Shown: piece after piece, positions 47,307 through 57,058 of the stretch | Layout of the letters: each line of letters opens with the position of its first letter | How positions within the stretch are numbered: the first letter of the stretch is position 1 | Assembly: GCA_900317325.1 (NCBI GenBank) | Contig: ONGE01000013.1 | Span: forward strand, 1-64,000 | Origin: an uncultured Prevotellaceae bacterium | Lineage (GTDB): Bacteria > Bacteroidota > Bacteroidia > Bacteroidales > Muribaculaceae | Length of the DNA stretch: 64,000 nucleotides | Direction of reading: 5' to 3' | Notes under the pieces: model-generated | Databases searched by the model: none | What the model was told of the DNA's origin: nothing | What the model saw: the letters and a program-made list of their open reading frames with translations, nothing else | Made by a program: the position numbers and the translations under genes

Positions 47307-47342
47307 AAAGGCGCTCGTTGCATATCGCATCGGGCGCTTTTT
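47307..47342 (+). terminator. Rho-independent terminator of hsp20
   Basis: Stem AAGGCGCTCG / CGGGCGCTTT (10 bp, two wobbles) around a loop of about 11 bases, then a T-rich run. Lies about 48 bases past the stop. Confidence 0.75.
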
Positions 47343-47445
47343 AGTTTTTGCGATTTTTATAGTTAACTAATGTTGCTTTATGTTAATTATTATTGAATTT
47401 ATGCGATAATCCGGGCGTTTAGGACCTTCGGAATTGAATTTTGCG

Positions 47446-47453
47446 TAACTTTG
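47446..47453 (+). promoter_or_regulatory. Candidate -7 box (TAACTTTG) of the kinase gene at 47523
   Basis: Fits TAnnTTTG, 69 bases before the ATG. Confidence 0.5.
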
Positions 47454-47522
47454 TGGTCTGAAAAGTCAGCGTGATGCTGGCTTTAACGATTTATTAACAC
47501 AAAGGTACATTCGTTAACCCCT

Positions 47523-48386
47523 ATGGCATCGATAAAAGGTCAAAATATCACCTTGATTGCTGAAAGCAGCACGACGCGCACCGAATGGTCGTTGATAGAT
47601 GGCGGCGAGGTGCTGGCGCATGCTTTTACTTCGGGTCTGAACCCGTTTTTCATGACGCGCCGCGAAATCAGCCACAGCATCCGCTTGGAATTGCCGCCAG
47701 AGTTCTTCAAGCGTCGCTGGAGTCATGTCTATTTCTATGGAGCCGGCTGTTCTGGTCCCGAGAAGAACAAGATCATCGAGGGATCGCTGGTCGCTCAGTT
47801 CAAGACTCCGGTAACGGTGATGAGCGACTTGCTGGGTGCAGCGCGCGGTCTGCTGGTGCGTGAGCCGGGTCTGGCGTGTATCCTGGGCACGGGCAGTAAC
47901 TCGTGCTTCTACGACGGCAACGAGATTGTGAAGAATGTGCCCGCCCTGGGTTTCATCTTGGGTGACGAGGGCAGTGGTGCCGCGCTGGGTCGCGTGTTCC
48001 TGGGCGATGCCCTCAAGGGGCTGGCGCCGCATGAACTCACCGAGGCCTTCTTCGACAAATACAAGGTGACGCGTGCCGAGGTGCTCGACGCCGTCCTGAA
48101 CAATCCTGCTGCAACGCGCAATCTGCGTGCCTACTCGTTCTTCCTGAGCGAACATCTGGACAATCCCTATGTCCACGAGACCATCGCCCGTGAGTTCAGA
48201 CGCTTCTTTGAGCGCAACGTGGCCCAATACGACTACAAGAGCTACCCCGTGAGCTTCGTGGGCTCGATCGCCACCACCTACAGCGAGATTCTGCTCGAGG
48301 TGGCCAATGCCTTAGGTGCTACAGTGAAGAAAATCGTCCTCAGCTCGATGCCCGGCCTCGTCGCCTACCACAGCGACCAAGAGTGA
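47523..48386 (+). CDS. BadF/BadG-type sugar kinase homologue with altered phosphate motif
   Basis: 287 residues, ASKHA fold. Clearly homologous to the MurK-like kinase at 62869: YFYGAGCSGPEKNK, VMSDLLGAARGLLVREPGLA, CILGTGSNSCFYDG, GFILGDEGSGAALGRVFLGD. But the phosphate-1 motif reads LIAESSTTRTEWSL where the paralogue has LIADCGSTKINWTL: the Asp is Glu and the Gly is Ser. This may lower or change kinase activity. By family it would phosphorylate GlcNAc or MurNAc in the cytoplasm. Own promoter; the next gene lies 130 bases on. Confidence 0.85.
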   Translation: MASIKGQNITLIAESSTTRTEWSLIDGGEVLAHAFTSGLNPFFMTRREISHSIRLELPPEFFKRRWSHVYFYGAGCSGPEKNKIIEGSLVAQFKTPVTVMSDLLGAARGLLVREPGLACILGTGSNSCFYDGNEIVKNVPALGFILGDEGSGAALGRVFLGDALKGLAPHELTEAFFDKYKVTRAEVLDAVLNNPAATRNLRAYSFFLSEHLDNPYVHETIAREFRRFFERNVAQYDYKSYPVSFVGSIATTYSEILLEVANALGATVKKIVLSSMPGLVAYHSDQE

Positions 48387-48516
48387 ATTGGCTGTATCCC
48401 GCGCCATCATTCGGGAAAGAAATACCAGTTTTTGGGTGAAATAGAATAATTCTATTGTCGCCCATTAAACCTTTTTAACAAACTCTGGTCAATTATCAAG
48501 ATGAAACAATATCCAA

Positions 48517-51165
48517 ATGATGAAGCATAAGATATTGCACTTGATAATCATGGCGATGGCCATTGTGGTGAATGCTAGAGCCCAGGATGTTCAAGCCATT
48601 GCTGAGCGTCTTGACCTTCAACGCTATGAATTCCCACAGGAAAAGATTCATGTGATGACCGACCGCGGGGCTTACCTTGCCGGTGACACCCTCAGGCTCA
48701 GGGCCTGGGTGGTGGATGCGGCGACGCATCATCCGGTGTCGGCAAGCAAATTTGTATATGTAGAGTTGCTGTCGCCGACCGACTCGCTTTGTGCCCGCGT
48801 GAAAATCCATCAGGACGATGACGGCGTCTTCCAGAGCTATCTGCCGATACCCGATGATCTGCCCGAGGGCCGTTACCAGCTGACAGTCTACACCCTGTTC
48901 ATGCAGAATGCCGGCATCGACTACTTCTGCCGCCAGCCGATTGAGATAACGGGACTGATGTCGTTGAAACGGCGCATCATCGCCCAGTGTGTGCGTTTTG
49001 ACGACGAGGTGGACGTGAGGCTGCGCTACATGGACTTGTCTGGTGAGCCTTGCCCGTTCGATGGCTTCTATTATATGAACCGATATGGATATATGAAATC
49101 CCAGGGCGGCGGCAACGGTGAGGCGCATTTCACCCTCAAGGGTCAGGAAGCCCGTGATGCCGTGGTGCTCGTTGAGATTGACGGCTATGCCAAGTATATC
49201 CCGCTGCCCCCAAGCCGCAAGGTAGAGGTGGGTTTCTATCCCGAGGGCGGCTATCTGGTGCCCGGTGTAGAGAATGCGGTGGCCTTCAAGATGCATGACC
49301 CGGGCAACCTCACGGATAAAGCCTCGGGCGAACTGGTGGACGAACAAGGCCTGGTCATCGCGCCGCTACGCGTGGAGCACGACGGCATGGGTGTGGTGAG
49401 GTTCACGCCGCGCGCCGATGGACGCTACACGGCACGGTGGCGCGACAATTTTGATGTATTCACCACCTTTGACTTGCCCCAGGTTCGGTCCGATGCCACG
49501 GTAGTACAGGTGCGACGCGACGACGACGGGTTGGTGATACTGCAGGCCGCCGGTTCCCATGCCGCAGGTGCAGTGCTGGTGGTGCAGCAGCGAGGCTGTC
49601 TGGTCACGGCATCTCAGGATGCCATCTCCATGGATGATGACGAATTCTCACCTGGTGTGGTGCAAGCATTGCTGCTGGACGAAAACGGACGCTGCCTGAG
49701 CGAACGCCTGTTCTTCGCTGGGCATGAAACGCTGTCGGCAGCCCGTGTCGAGACGGCACGCCCCGAATATGGCAACCGCGAGGCTGTCCAGGTGAGTGTG
49801 GACCTGAGTGAGCTGGCTGCTGCAGCCGATGGCGACAACTGTGCTGTGACGGTCGTTGATGACCATGCTGCAGTGGTGGGCGAGGGTGACATCTGGTCCA
49901 ATCTGCTGCTGCAGAGCGACCTGCGCGGCAGCATCCACAATCCGGGTTATTACTTTGAACAGGGCGACAGTGTGGATGCCCGTGAGCGTGGCCGTCACCT
50001 GGATATGCTCATGCTCACCCAGGGCTGGCGCCGCTACGACATCCCTCGCGTGCTCAAGGGCCTCGTCGCCGAGCCGCAATACCCCCTTGAGGTCTCGCAG
50101 GTAGTTGCCGGGCGCGTCCTGAGCGAATTTCGCAAGAAGCCGCTTGCCAATGCCGAGGTGGGCTTGATTATCCCCAAAATGGAATATGCCAATGTGGCCA
50201 CGACCGACTCGCTGGGCCGTTTCTCCATCCCGGTGCCCCTGGTGCCCGATGGCGTGGATTGCGTGGTCATCGCCATGAATGACAAGGGCAAAAAGCAGAC
50301 TAATCTGGAACTGACCGAGGAACAATACCCCGACACCTATTACCTGATTGACGCCGGTGCGTCAAACGGGGTGACGGCCGATGTGCAGGAAGAGCAGGCC
50401 TGGCGCTTGATCAACGAGGATGACTGGCGCCACATCATGCTCGACGAACTGGTGGTGTCGGCGGCTCGTCGTCTGCGCAAACCCACGGTCGAGTCAAACC
50501 GTTATTTGACGGCCGATGACATTTCCCGATTGGGCATCACCTCGGTCGATGGAGCTTTGCGGGCGATAGGGGTGACCAACTTTGATAAGGTCAGTATTAC
50601 CATCGACGGTGAACCGCTCAGTGACCTTTATTTCACCGATACCGAGACTTTCAAACAGGCGTTGACCTTGTCGACGGCAATAACCGATTGGAAAAATGAT
50701 AAGCTCAAGCGCGTCTCGTACGCGCCATTTGCAACGGGCTCCGACTATGATTTGTCTGATGTCTCCATTGCCGATGGGTTTATCAGCATGCAGAATGTCG
50801 ACTATATCGATTTCTCTCACGGTCGTCGAGGCAAAATCAATGTGAACTTCAGCAGGAAACCTAACTCTGGCAAAGTATGGAAGGAACCCAGCAGATATGT
50901 CAAGATTGCCCACCCGATGGGGGCGCAGCGGCCTGTGGAGTTTTACTCGCCCCGCTACGATCAGGGGGACTGCGGCATTGATCCCGGGAACGACCAGCGT
51001 CGGGTGCTCTACTGGAATCCCGATGTGAAAGTGGGCGAGGACGGCAAGGCTCGCTTCGATTTCTACAGCAGCGATGCCCGCAGCACCACCTACACCATCC
51101 TGGTCGAGGGCGTAACCGCCGACGGTGAACTCATCCGCGGTACACAGCGCGTCACTAAGCATTAG
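48517..51165 (+). CDS. Exported MG2-domain protein with TonB-plug-like C-terminal region
   Basis: 882 residues. Signal peptide 1-22 (HLIIMAMAIVVNARAQ). MG2-type domain about 40-135 (IHVMTDRGAYLAGDTLRLRA, PEGRYQLTVYTLFMQNAG). Several further MG/Ig-like beta domains; around 530-610 a carboxypeptidase-regulatory-like stretch (VAGRVLSEFRKKPLANAEVG). At about 640-730 a TonB-plug-like region (LDELVVSAARRLRKPTVESN, DISRLGITSVDGALRAIGV), but no barrel follows. Family members are common in Bacteroidetes, function unknown; the window holds a second, larger MG2 protein at its left end. It sits among cell-wall genes without close spacing. Confidence 0.8.
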   Translation: MMKHKILHLIIMAMAIVVNARAQDVQAIAERLDLQRYEFPQEKIHVMTDRGAYLAGDTLRLRAWVVDAATHHPVSASKFVYVELLSPTDSLCARVKIHQDDDGVFQSYLPIPDDLPEGRYQLTVYTLFMQNAGIDYFCRQPIEITGLMSLKRRIIAQCVRFDDEVDVRLRYMDLSGEPCPFDGFYYMNRYGYMKSQGGGNGEAHFTLKGQEARDAVVLVEIDGYAKYIPLPPSRKVEVGFYPEGGYLVPGVENAVAFKMHDPGNLTDKASGELVDEQGLVIAPLRVEHDGMGVVRFTPRADGRYTARWRDNFDVFTTFDLPQVRSDATVVQVRRDDDGLVILQAAGSHAAGAVLVVQQRGCLVTASQDAISMDDDEFSPGVVQALLLDENGRCLSERLFFAGHETLSAARVETARPEYGNREAVQVSVDLSELAAAADGDNCAVTVVDDHAAVVGEGDIWSNLLLQSDLRGSIHNPGYYFEQGDSVDARERGRHLDMLMLTQGWRRYDIPRVLKGLVAEPQYPLEVSQVVAGRVLSEFRKKPLANAEVGLIIPKMEYANVATTDSLGRFSIPVPLVPDGVDCVVIAMNDKGKKQTNLELTEEQYPDTYYLIDAGASNGVTADVQEEQAWRLINEDDWRHIMLDELVVSAARRLRKPTVESNRYLTADDISRLGITSVDGALRAIGVTNFDKVSITIDGEPLSDLYFTDTETFKQALTLSTAITDWKNDKLKRVSYAPFATGSDYDLSDVSIADGFISMQNVDYIDFSHGRRGKINVNFSRKPNSGKVWKEPSRYVKIAHPMGAQRPVEFYSPRYDQGDCGIDPGNDQRRVLYWNPDVKVGEDGKARFDFYSSDARSTTYTILVEGVTADGELIRGTQRVTKH

Positions 51166-51283
51166 TCTGGACTCTTGGCTGCAAATGTGCCCGTGAGTTT
51201 AGCGGATGTGTTGGTATTTTCCTTAAAAAATGTAGTTAATTCATAAAAAATGTTGTAAAACGGGGCTCTGAGTGGCCTCGGTT

Positions 51284-51313
51284 TTGGTTTTTCGTTTGGT
51301 TTGAGTAATTTTG
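51284..51313 (+). promoter_or_regulatory. Promoter of the golvesin/amidase gene
   Basis: TTG (51284-51286), 19 bp, TAATTTTG (51306-51313): standard Bacteroidetes pattern, 37 bases before the ATG. Confidence 0.7.
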
Positions 51314-51350
51314 TTGCATTAGAAAAAGCCAAAAAACTAAACTAGACGAT

Positions 51351-54300
51351 ATGAAAAAATCGATTCAAGTATTGCTGAGCCTTGCCGCATGTGCATCAAT
51401 GGCCTTGCCGATGCATGCCCAAGACCAGGCTCAGGTCCAGATGTTCACTCAGGAGCAGCTGGACGCCGTGCAGCGTGTAGTGGCCAGCAAACTGCCCGAG
51501 CACATGGGTGTGGGCGAGCTGAAGGTGCGTTCGGTGACATTCGAGAACGACACCGTCAAGGTGGACGTGAGTGAGAACTTCGGTGACGTGCCGTTCACCC
51601 AGGCCGGGGTAGAGCAGATGCGTGGCGAGATACGCCAAGCGCTGGGTGCCGAGTACGACGACAGTCCGGTGCTTGTTACCATTGTGGGCAACGACATCAA
51701 CAAGTACTTCGCCGACTATGAGCCGGCCTATAAGCGCAGTCATGCCCCCTTCATCAGCGAGCTGGATGCCAACCGCCACTACAAGCACGGCCTTGACGGC
51801 AACATCGTGGCGATGTGGCCCAGCCACGGCTGGTACTTCGAGCCCAAACTCAACCGCTGGGAGTGGCAGCGTGCCCGCCTGATGCAGACCGTCGAGGACA
51901 TGTACACCCACAGTTATATATTGCCCTTCCTCATCCCCATGCTCGAGAATGCGGGTGCCTATGTGTGGAACGCGCGTGAGCGCGACACCCACAACTACGG
52001 AGCCGTGGTCGATAACGACGGGGAAATGGCCTTCACGAACTACAGCGAGCACAACGGCAAGCAGAAGTGGCAGGACGGCACCGAGCCGGGCTTCGGTTAC
52101 CTGCATGCCGAGTACAAGGACTTTGAGAATCCCTTCACCGAGGGCACTTACCGCATGGTCAAGGCCGAAAAAGACAAGAAGCATGTCTCGACCGCCACGT
52201 GGGACGCCGAGTTGCCCTACGGTGGTGACTATGCCGTCTATATCTCCTATAAATCACTGCCCAACAGTGCCCGCGACGTGACCTATACGGTCAACAGCCT
52301 GAGCGGCACACGCCAGTTCCGCGTGGATCAGACCATGGCAGGCGGTGTGTGGGTATATCTGGGCACCTTCCCGCTGGCCCAGGGAATGAATAAGGCCGTT
52401 GTCGAGGTGTCTAATCTGAGCGAGGACAAGAACGCCGTAATCACCGCCGATGCCATCAGTGTGGGTGGCGGTAAGGGCAATATCGTGCGCCGCGTGGCAT
52501 TGCCCACCGAGGAAAACTTGGCTATCGTCGCCGAGCAGAAGGCCAATGGTGAGAACAATGAGGCTTGTCTGGGCAAGCCTGGCCTGCAGTATAACTATAT
52601 CGGCAGCGGTAACCATCCCTGGTACCACCTGGGCTCGCGCTACTATCTGCAGTGGGCCGGCTTCCCCGACAGCGTGTATTCCACCTCACACGGCATCAAC
52701 GACTATACCGACGACTACCGCAGTCGCGGCGAGTGGGTCAACTATCTGGCCGGTGGCAGCGACGTGCTGCCCGACCGTGGAGGCCTGCGGGTGCCGGTGG
52801 ATTTGTCATTCTGCCTTCACACCGATGCCGGTGCTACGCTCGACGATGAGATCGTGGGCACCCTGCTGATCTACTGCACCCGCGCCAACGGAAAGCAGTT
52901 CGGCAAATATGCCAACGGCACTCCGCGAGAACTCTCGCGCCGCTTCGCCAATCTGCTCTCGACCGAAATCGTCAAGGACATCCGTGCCAAGTGGGAGCCC
53001 AACTGGACGCGTCGCGGCATGTGGGACAAGAGTTATTACGAGGCCCGTGTGCCCGAGGTGCCCGCCGTGCTCATGGAGCTGCTGTCGCACCAGAACTTCG
53101 CCGACATGAAATACGGTCTCGACCCGATGTTCCGCTTCGACGTGAGCCGAGCCATCTACAAGGGCATGTTGAAATTTATCGCCCAGCGCGACCACCGCAG
53201 TTACGTCATCCAGCCGTTGCCTGTCAACACCTTTGCCATCACCAAGATTGCCAAGGGACAATACCTGCTCACGTGGAATCCCACGCATGACGACCTGAGT
53301 GAGGGCGCCGATGCCACGAGCTATATCGTGTGTGAGCGCATAGGGCTGGATGGTGGCTTCAAGGAAATTGCCACCGTCAAAGGACCGCAGTACAGCGTGC
53401 GCATCAGCGACAACAAGATGCACTCTTATCGCATCATCGCCATGAACGATGGTGGCCGCAGTTTCCCCAGCGAGACGTTGAGCCTGGGCGAGACGGCTGG
53501 CAGTAAGGGCGACGTGCTGGTAGTCAATGGCTTCACCCGCGTGAGCGGCCCTGACTGGTTTGAGGACAGCACGCTGGCGGGCTTTAACGATAACAAGGAC
53601 CACGGTGTGCCCTATATCCAGCAGATCAACTACCTGGGCTCGCAATATGAGTTCCGCCGCAGCCTCGAGTGGAAGGATGACGACGCACCTGGTTTCGGCG
53701 CCAGCCGCAGCGACTATGAGACCATGAATATCGCGGGTAACTCCTTTGATTACCCTGCCGTGCATGGCGAGGCATTGATGAATGCCGGCTACTCCTTCGT
53801 GTCCTGCAGCCAGCAGGCGCTGGAGAACAACTATAACACCGAGGGCTACTATCTGATGGACCTCATCCTGGGCAAGCAGAAGGAAATCAAGACCGGAAGC
53901 GGACTGAAGCCCACACGCTTTAAAATCTACACCCAGGGCCTGATGAACGCCCTGCGTGCCTTTACCGGAAAGGGTGGCAGCGTGATGATGACAGGCTCCT
54001 TTGTGGGCAGTGACCTGTGGGACAATGCTGCAGGCAACAACGACGACGCGGGCAAGGCCTTTGTCAAGCAGGTGCTCGGCTTTGAGGGCTTGAACGGGCG
54101 CGCATCGCTCGATGGCACCATCTACACTGTCGATAGCCCCGACCGTGGCCTGTCCAGTGACGGAGCATGGAGTTTTGTCAATAAGTTGAACGACTTGCAG
54201 TATGCCGTCGAGTCGCCCGATGCCATCCGTGCCAGCGACAGCCGCGGTTTCACCTGGATGCGCTATGGCGAGAACGGCCTGCCCGCCGCCATCGCTAGTG

Positions 54301-54410
54301 AACGTGGCGGTTACCGCACCGTGGTCATGGGATTCCCGCTCGAGGCAGTGACCACCACTCAGGAGCGCACTAGCCTGATGTCCCGCATCATGGAGTACCT
54401 GCGCCAATAA
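51351..54410 (+). CDS. Golvesin-domain amidase-like exported protein (often annotated as xanthan lyase)
   Basis: 1,019 residues. Signal peptide 1-24. GerMN-like domain about 28-125 (AVQRVVASKLPEHMGVGELK). An Amidase_3-type catalytic domain appears split: first half about 145-190 with AMWPSHGWYFEPKLNRWEWQ, and second half about 410-620 with SFCLHTDAGATLDDEIVG and AVLMELLSHQNFADM (candidate Zn/catalytic residues). A golvesin-like beta domain is inserted between (about 220-375, YGGDYAVYISYKSLPNSARD). Then FnIII-like (about 640-720), and a C-terminal alpha/beta domain (about 720-1019) resembling GATase1-like folds. Likely periplasmic or surface cell-wall hydrolase, and the third amidase-type gene in this region. 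The polysaccharide-lyase name is not supported by anything seen here. Confidence 0.8.
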   Translation: MKKSIQVLLSLAACASMALPMHAQDQAQVQMFTQEQLDAVQRVVASKLPEHMGVGELKVRSVTFENDTVKVDVSENFGDVPFTQAGVEQMRGEIRQALGAEYDDSPVLVTIVGNDINKYFADYEPAYKRSHAPFISELDANRHYKHGLDGNIVAMWPSHGWYFEPKLNRWEWQRARLMQTVEDMYTHSYILPFLIPMLENAGAYVWNARERDTHNYGAVVDNDGEMAFTNYSEHNGKQKWQDGTEPGFGYLHAEYKDFENPFTEGTYRMVKAEKDKKHVSTATWDAELPYGGDYAVYISYKSLPNSARDVTYTVNSLSGTRQFRVDQTMAGGVWVYLGTFPLAQGMNKAVVEVSNLSEDKNAVITADAISVGGGKGNIVRRVALPTEENLAIVAEQKANGENNEACLGKPGLQYNYIGSGNHPWYHLGSRYYLQWAGFPDSVYSTSHGINDYTDDYRSRGEWVNYLAGGSDVLPDRGGLRVPVDLSFCLHTDAGATLDDEIVGTLLIYCTRANGKQFGKYANGTPRELSRRFANLLSTEIVKDIRAKWEPNWTRRGMWDKSYYEARVPEVPAVLMELLSHQNFADMKYGLDPMFRFDVSRAIYKGMLKFIAQRDHRSYVIQPLPVNTFAITKIAKGQYLLTWNPTHDDLSEGADATSYIVCERIGLDGGFKEIATVKGPQYSVRISDNKMHSYRIIAMNDGGRSFPSETLSLGETAGSKGDVLVVNGFTRVSGPDWFEDSTLAGFNDNKDHGVPYIQQINYLGSQYEFRRSLEWKDDDAPGFGASRSDYETMNIAGNSFDYPAVHGEALMNAGYSFVSCSQQALENNYNTEGYYLMDLILGKQKEIKTGSGLKPTRFKIYTQGLMNALRAFTGKGGSVMMTGSFVGSDLWDNAAGNNDDAGKAFVKQVLGFEGLNGRASLDGTIYTVDSPDRGLSSDGAWSFVNKLNDLQYAVESPDAIRASDSRGFTWMRYGENGLPAAIASERGGYRTVVMGFPLEAVTTTQERTSLMSRIMEYLRQ

Positions 54411-54490
54411 TCACTCCTAAAGTCCTTAATGACGTTAAGGCCCCTGAACAAGAAACAACCTATAACAATCATAATAAAGAAAAAGAAATC

Positions 54491-55975
54491 ATGGGAAGAA
54501 TTAATTGCTTTATTCCGTTTGTGAGCCCCGAACAGGCTGCACAGACCATCGAGCACCTCAAGGAGCAGGAGCTGGTGAACAAGATCTATCTGCTTGCCAC
54601 TGTGGACAAACCCAAACCTGTCGAGGGTTGCGAAATGGTGCCCGTCAACGTGCTCTTCTCGAGCGCCACAATGCGCGAGATCGCTCAGCGCGCCGATGCC
54701 GACTATGTGCTGCTCTACACCAAGTATGACACCCTGAAGATGGGTCCGTTCTCGCTGGAGCGCTTCACCAAGTTGGGCGACGACACCCAGTCGGGCATGC
54801 TCTATGCCGACCACTACAATGTGACCGAGAAAGGTGCCGACAAAGCCCCGGTCATTGACTACCAGATGGGTAGCCTCAGGGACGACTTCGACTTCGGCTC
54901 GGTGATGTTCTTCTGCAGCAAGTGCTTCAAGAAGGCCGTTGAGGCGATGAAGGCCAACTATGAGTTTGCCGGCCTGTATGACCTGCGCCTCAAGTTGTCA
55001 CAGTTTGCCGCCATCACCCACATCAACGAGTTCCTGTACAGCGATGTGGAACTGGATACCCGCAAGAGCGGCGAGAAAATCTTCGACTACGTTGACCCGC
55101 GTAATCGCGGCCGCCAGATCGAGATGGAGAAGGCCTGCACCGAGCACCTCAAGGAAATCGGGGGCTATCTGTCGCCCACGCGCGAGGAGAACGGCGAGAG
55201 TGTGCCCAACTTCCGTCACATTGAGTTCGATAAAGGCGACTTCGAGGTCGAGGCCACGGTGATGATTCCCGTGCGCAACCGCATTCGCACCATTCGCGAT
55301 GCCATCGACTCGGTGCTCAAGCAGGAGTGCAACTTCAAGTTCAACCTGATGGTGGTGGACAATTTCTCCACCGACGGCACCCGCGAGGCTATCGCCGAAT
55401 ACAAAGATCCGCGCCTGATCCACATCATTGCCGATTTCTATGACATGGGTATCGGCGGTTACTGGAACCTGGCTGCCCACCGCAAGAACGTCGGCAAGTT
55501 CATCGTGCAGCTCGACAGCGACGACATGTACAAGGACGAGCACACCCTGCAGACGATGGTGGACGCTTTCTACGAGCAGAATGTGGCTATGGTGGTAGGT
55601 ACCTATCAGATGACCGACATCCACCTCAATCCCATCCCCCCCGGTATCATCGACCACAGGGAGTGGACTCCCAGCAACGGCCGCAACAATGCCCTGCGCA
55701 TCAACGGTCTGGGCGCTCCGCGTGCCTTCTACACGCCCGTGCTGCGTGAGGTGAAGTTGCCCAACACGAGTTATGGCGAGGACTATGCCTTAGGTCTGAA
55801 CATCTCGCGCTTCTACCAGATTGGTCGCGTCTATGACCCCGTGTACCTGTGCCGCCGTTGGGATGACAACAGCGATGCGTCGCTCGATGTCGAGAAGATG
55901 AACCGCAACAACCTGTACAAGGACCGCATCCGCACCTGGGAACTCCAGGCCCGCATCGCCCTGAATAAGAAGTGA
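54491..55975 (+). CDS. Family 2 glycosyltransferase with extra N-terminal domain
   Basis: 494 residues, no signal or membrane helix. The C-terminal domain (about 255-470) is a GT2 fold: ATVMIPVRNRIRTIRDAIDS, VVDNFSTDGTREAI, and DXD-type metal site IVQLDSDDMYKDEH. The N-terminal 250 residues (INCFIPFVSPEQAAQTIEHL) look like a degenerate second GT-A domain. Acts in the cytoplasm by inference. First of a run of close plus-strand genes leading to murQ. Its acceptor is unknown; context suggests a cell-wall or surface glycan. Confidence 0.85.
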   Translation: MGRINCFIPFVSPEQAAQTIEHLKEQELVNKIYLLATVDKPKPVEGCEMVPVNVLFSSATMREIAQRADADYVLLYTKYDTLKMGPFSLERFTKLGDDTQSGMLYADHYNVTEKGADKAPVIDYQMGSLRDDFDFGSVMFFCSKCFKKAVEAMKANYEFAGLYDLRLKLSQFAAITHINEFLYSDVELDTRKSGEKIFDYVDPRNRGRQIEMEKACTEHLKEIGGYLSPTREENGESVPNFRHIEFDKGDFEVEATVMIPVRNRIRTIRDAIDSVLKQECNFKFNLMVVDNFSTDGTREAIAEYKDPRLIHIIADFYDMGIGGYWNLAAHRKNVGKFIVQLDSDDMYKDEHTLQTMVDAFYEQNVAMVVGTYQMTDIHLNPIPPGIIDHREWTPSNGRNNALRINGLGAPRAFYTPVLREVKLPNTSYGEDYALGLNISRFYQIGRVYDPVYLCRRWDDNSDASLDVEKMNRNNLYKDRIRTWELQARIALNKK

Positions 55976-55977
55976 TT

Positions 55978-56012
55978 ATCTAGATACTCTAGAGATTCTG
56001 GATTATCTGGAA
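55978..56012 (+). repeat. Degenerate TCTAGA/ATCTGG spacer repeat
   Basis: The GT2-DUF4922 spacer reads as imperfect units ATCTAGAT, ACTCTAGAG, ATTCTGG, ATTATCTGG. Another of the low-complexity spacer families. Confidence 0.4.
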
Positions 56013-56025
56013 CTAAATAATAGCA

Positions 56026-56985
56026 ATGGACTACAGCAGGGTAATTGACCGACTCATTGCCAGGCAACTGCGTGACTGGGACTTGGCCGGCGCCAACTAT
56101 GCGGCGCTGGCGGGTACCGTGACGCGCACGCTGCAACTGGGTGAGGCATCCGTTACATTGCAATTCAATCCCGAGCGGCGGCGCTCATCGACTGCCGCCC
56201 TCGACAAGCATTCGCTGGCGCGTCGCCAGTGCTTCCTGTGCCGGGAGAACCAACCCGCCAAGCAGAAGGCCGTGCTGTGGGGTGACCATTACAAGATTCA
56301 GGTCAATCCTTATCCCATCTTCAAGCGCCACCTCACGATTGCCGACCTGCACCATGAGCCGCAGCGCATTGCTGACAGGGTAGGGGATATGTTGTCACTG
56401 GCCAAGACCCTGCCCGAATTTGTGGTCTTCTACAACGGGCCGCAGTGCGGTGCTTCGGCCCCCGACCACGCCCACTTCCAGGCGGGCGCCAAGGGCGAGA
56501 TGCCGTTGCCCGACGAGGTGGCCCATGCCACGACCCATCTGATGGCCGACGGTGATGAGGGTTTCATCGGTTACGTGGATTCGTTGGGACGCAGCCTTTT
56601 CACTATCGAGACTACGACCCAACGCACAGCCGTGCGCTATGCCCTGCGTCTGCTTGACCAACTCCCCGTCCCCGAGGGCGCCGACGAGCCGATGATCAAT
56701 GCCTTGTGCTGGTGGAACAGGACCAATCGTCTGTGGAACTTGGTCATTTTTCCGCGACGCAAGCACCGTCCTGCCTGCTACGGCGAGGGAGAGGGCCGTT
56801 TGTTGCTCAGCCCCGGAGCTGTCGATATGGGTGGCTTGTGGGCCGTTCCCGAGCGCCAGGACTTTGATGCCCTCACGCCCGAGATCATCCGTGCCCTCTA
56901 CAACGAGTTGTGCATGAGCCGTCAGGAACTGCTTCCTGTCATCAACAACTATAACCAGCATTGGGAAGACCTGCAACCGTTTTAG
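56026..56985 (+). CDS. DUF4922 protein, GalT/HIT-superfamily nucleotidyltransferase-like
   Basis: 319 residues, cytoplasmic. FYNGPQCGASAPDHAHFQAG at about 136-155 holds an H-x-H-x-Q motif, as in the catalytic histidine loop of GalT, Ap4A phosphorylase and GDP-galactose phosphorylase. CFLCRENQP near 67-75 may be part of a metal site. KIQVNPYPIFKRHLTIADLH near 88-107 also fits this superfamily. By family it could transfer or phosphorolyse a nucleotide-sugar. In this gene run, UDP-sugar salvage is conceivable, but substrate and reaction are unproven. DUF4922 naming is from memory. Confidence 0.72.
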   Translation: MDYSRVIDRLIARQLRDWDLAGANYAALAGTVTRTLQLGEASVTLQFNPERRRSSTAALDKHSLARRQCFLCRENQPAKQKAVLWGDHYKIQVNPYPIFKRHLTIADLHHEPQRIADRVGDMLSLAKTLPEFVVFYNGPQCGASAPDHAHFQAGAKGEMPLPDEVAHATTHLMADGDEGFIGYVDSLGRSLFTIETTTQRTAVRYALRLLDQLPVPEGADEPMINALCWWNRTNRLWNLVIFPRRKHRPACYGEGEGRLLLSPGAVDMGGLWAVPERQDFDALTPEIIRALYNELCMSRQELLPVINNYNQHWEDLQPF

Positions 56986-57011
56986 TCCAATTACGCATTT
57001 TTCGCAATTGG

Positions 57012-57040
57012 AAGTTTAGAGCTTAGGGTTTAGAATTTTT
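57012..57040 (+). repeat. Degenerate GTTTAGAG repeats upstream of the SpoIID gene
   Basis: GTTTAGAG, CTTAGG, GTTTAGAA in a row, related to the words at 32935-33020 and 37987-38015. Confidence 0.4.
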
Positions 57041-57058
57041 AAGAAAGAAATTATCAAT

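Noticed and set aside
51351-54410. Polysaccharide (xanthan) lyase function
   Set aside because: The common annotation has no visible lyase motif behind it here; the split amidase-type catalytic pattern is the better reading.
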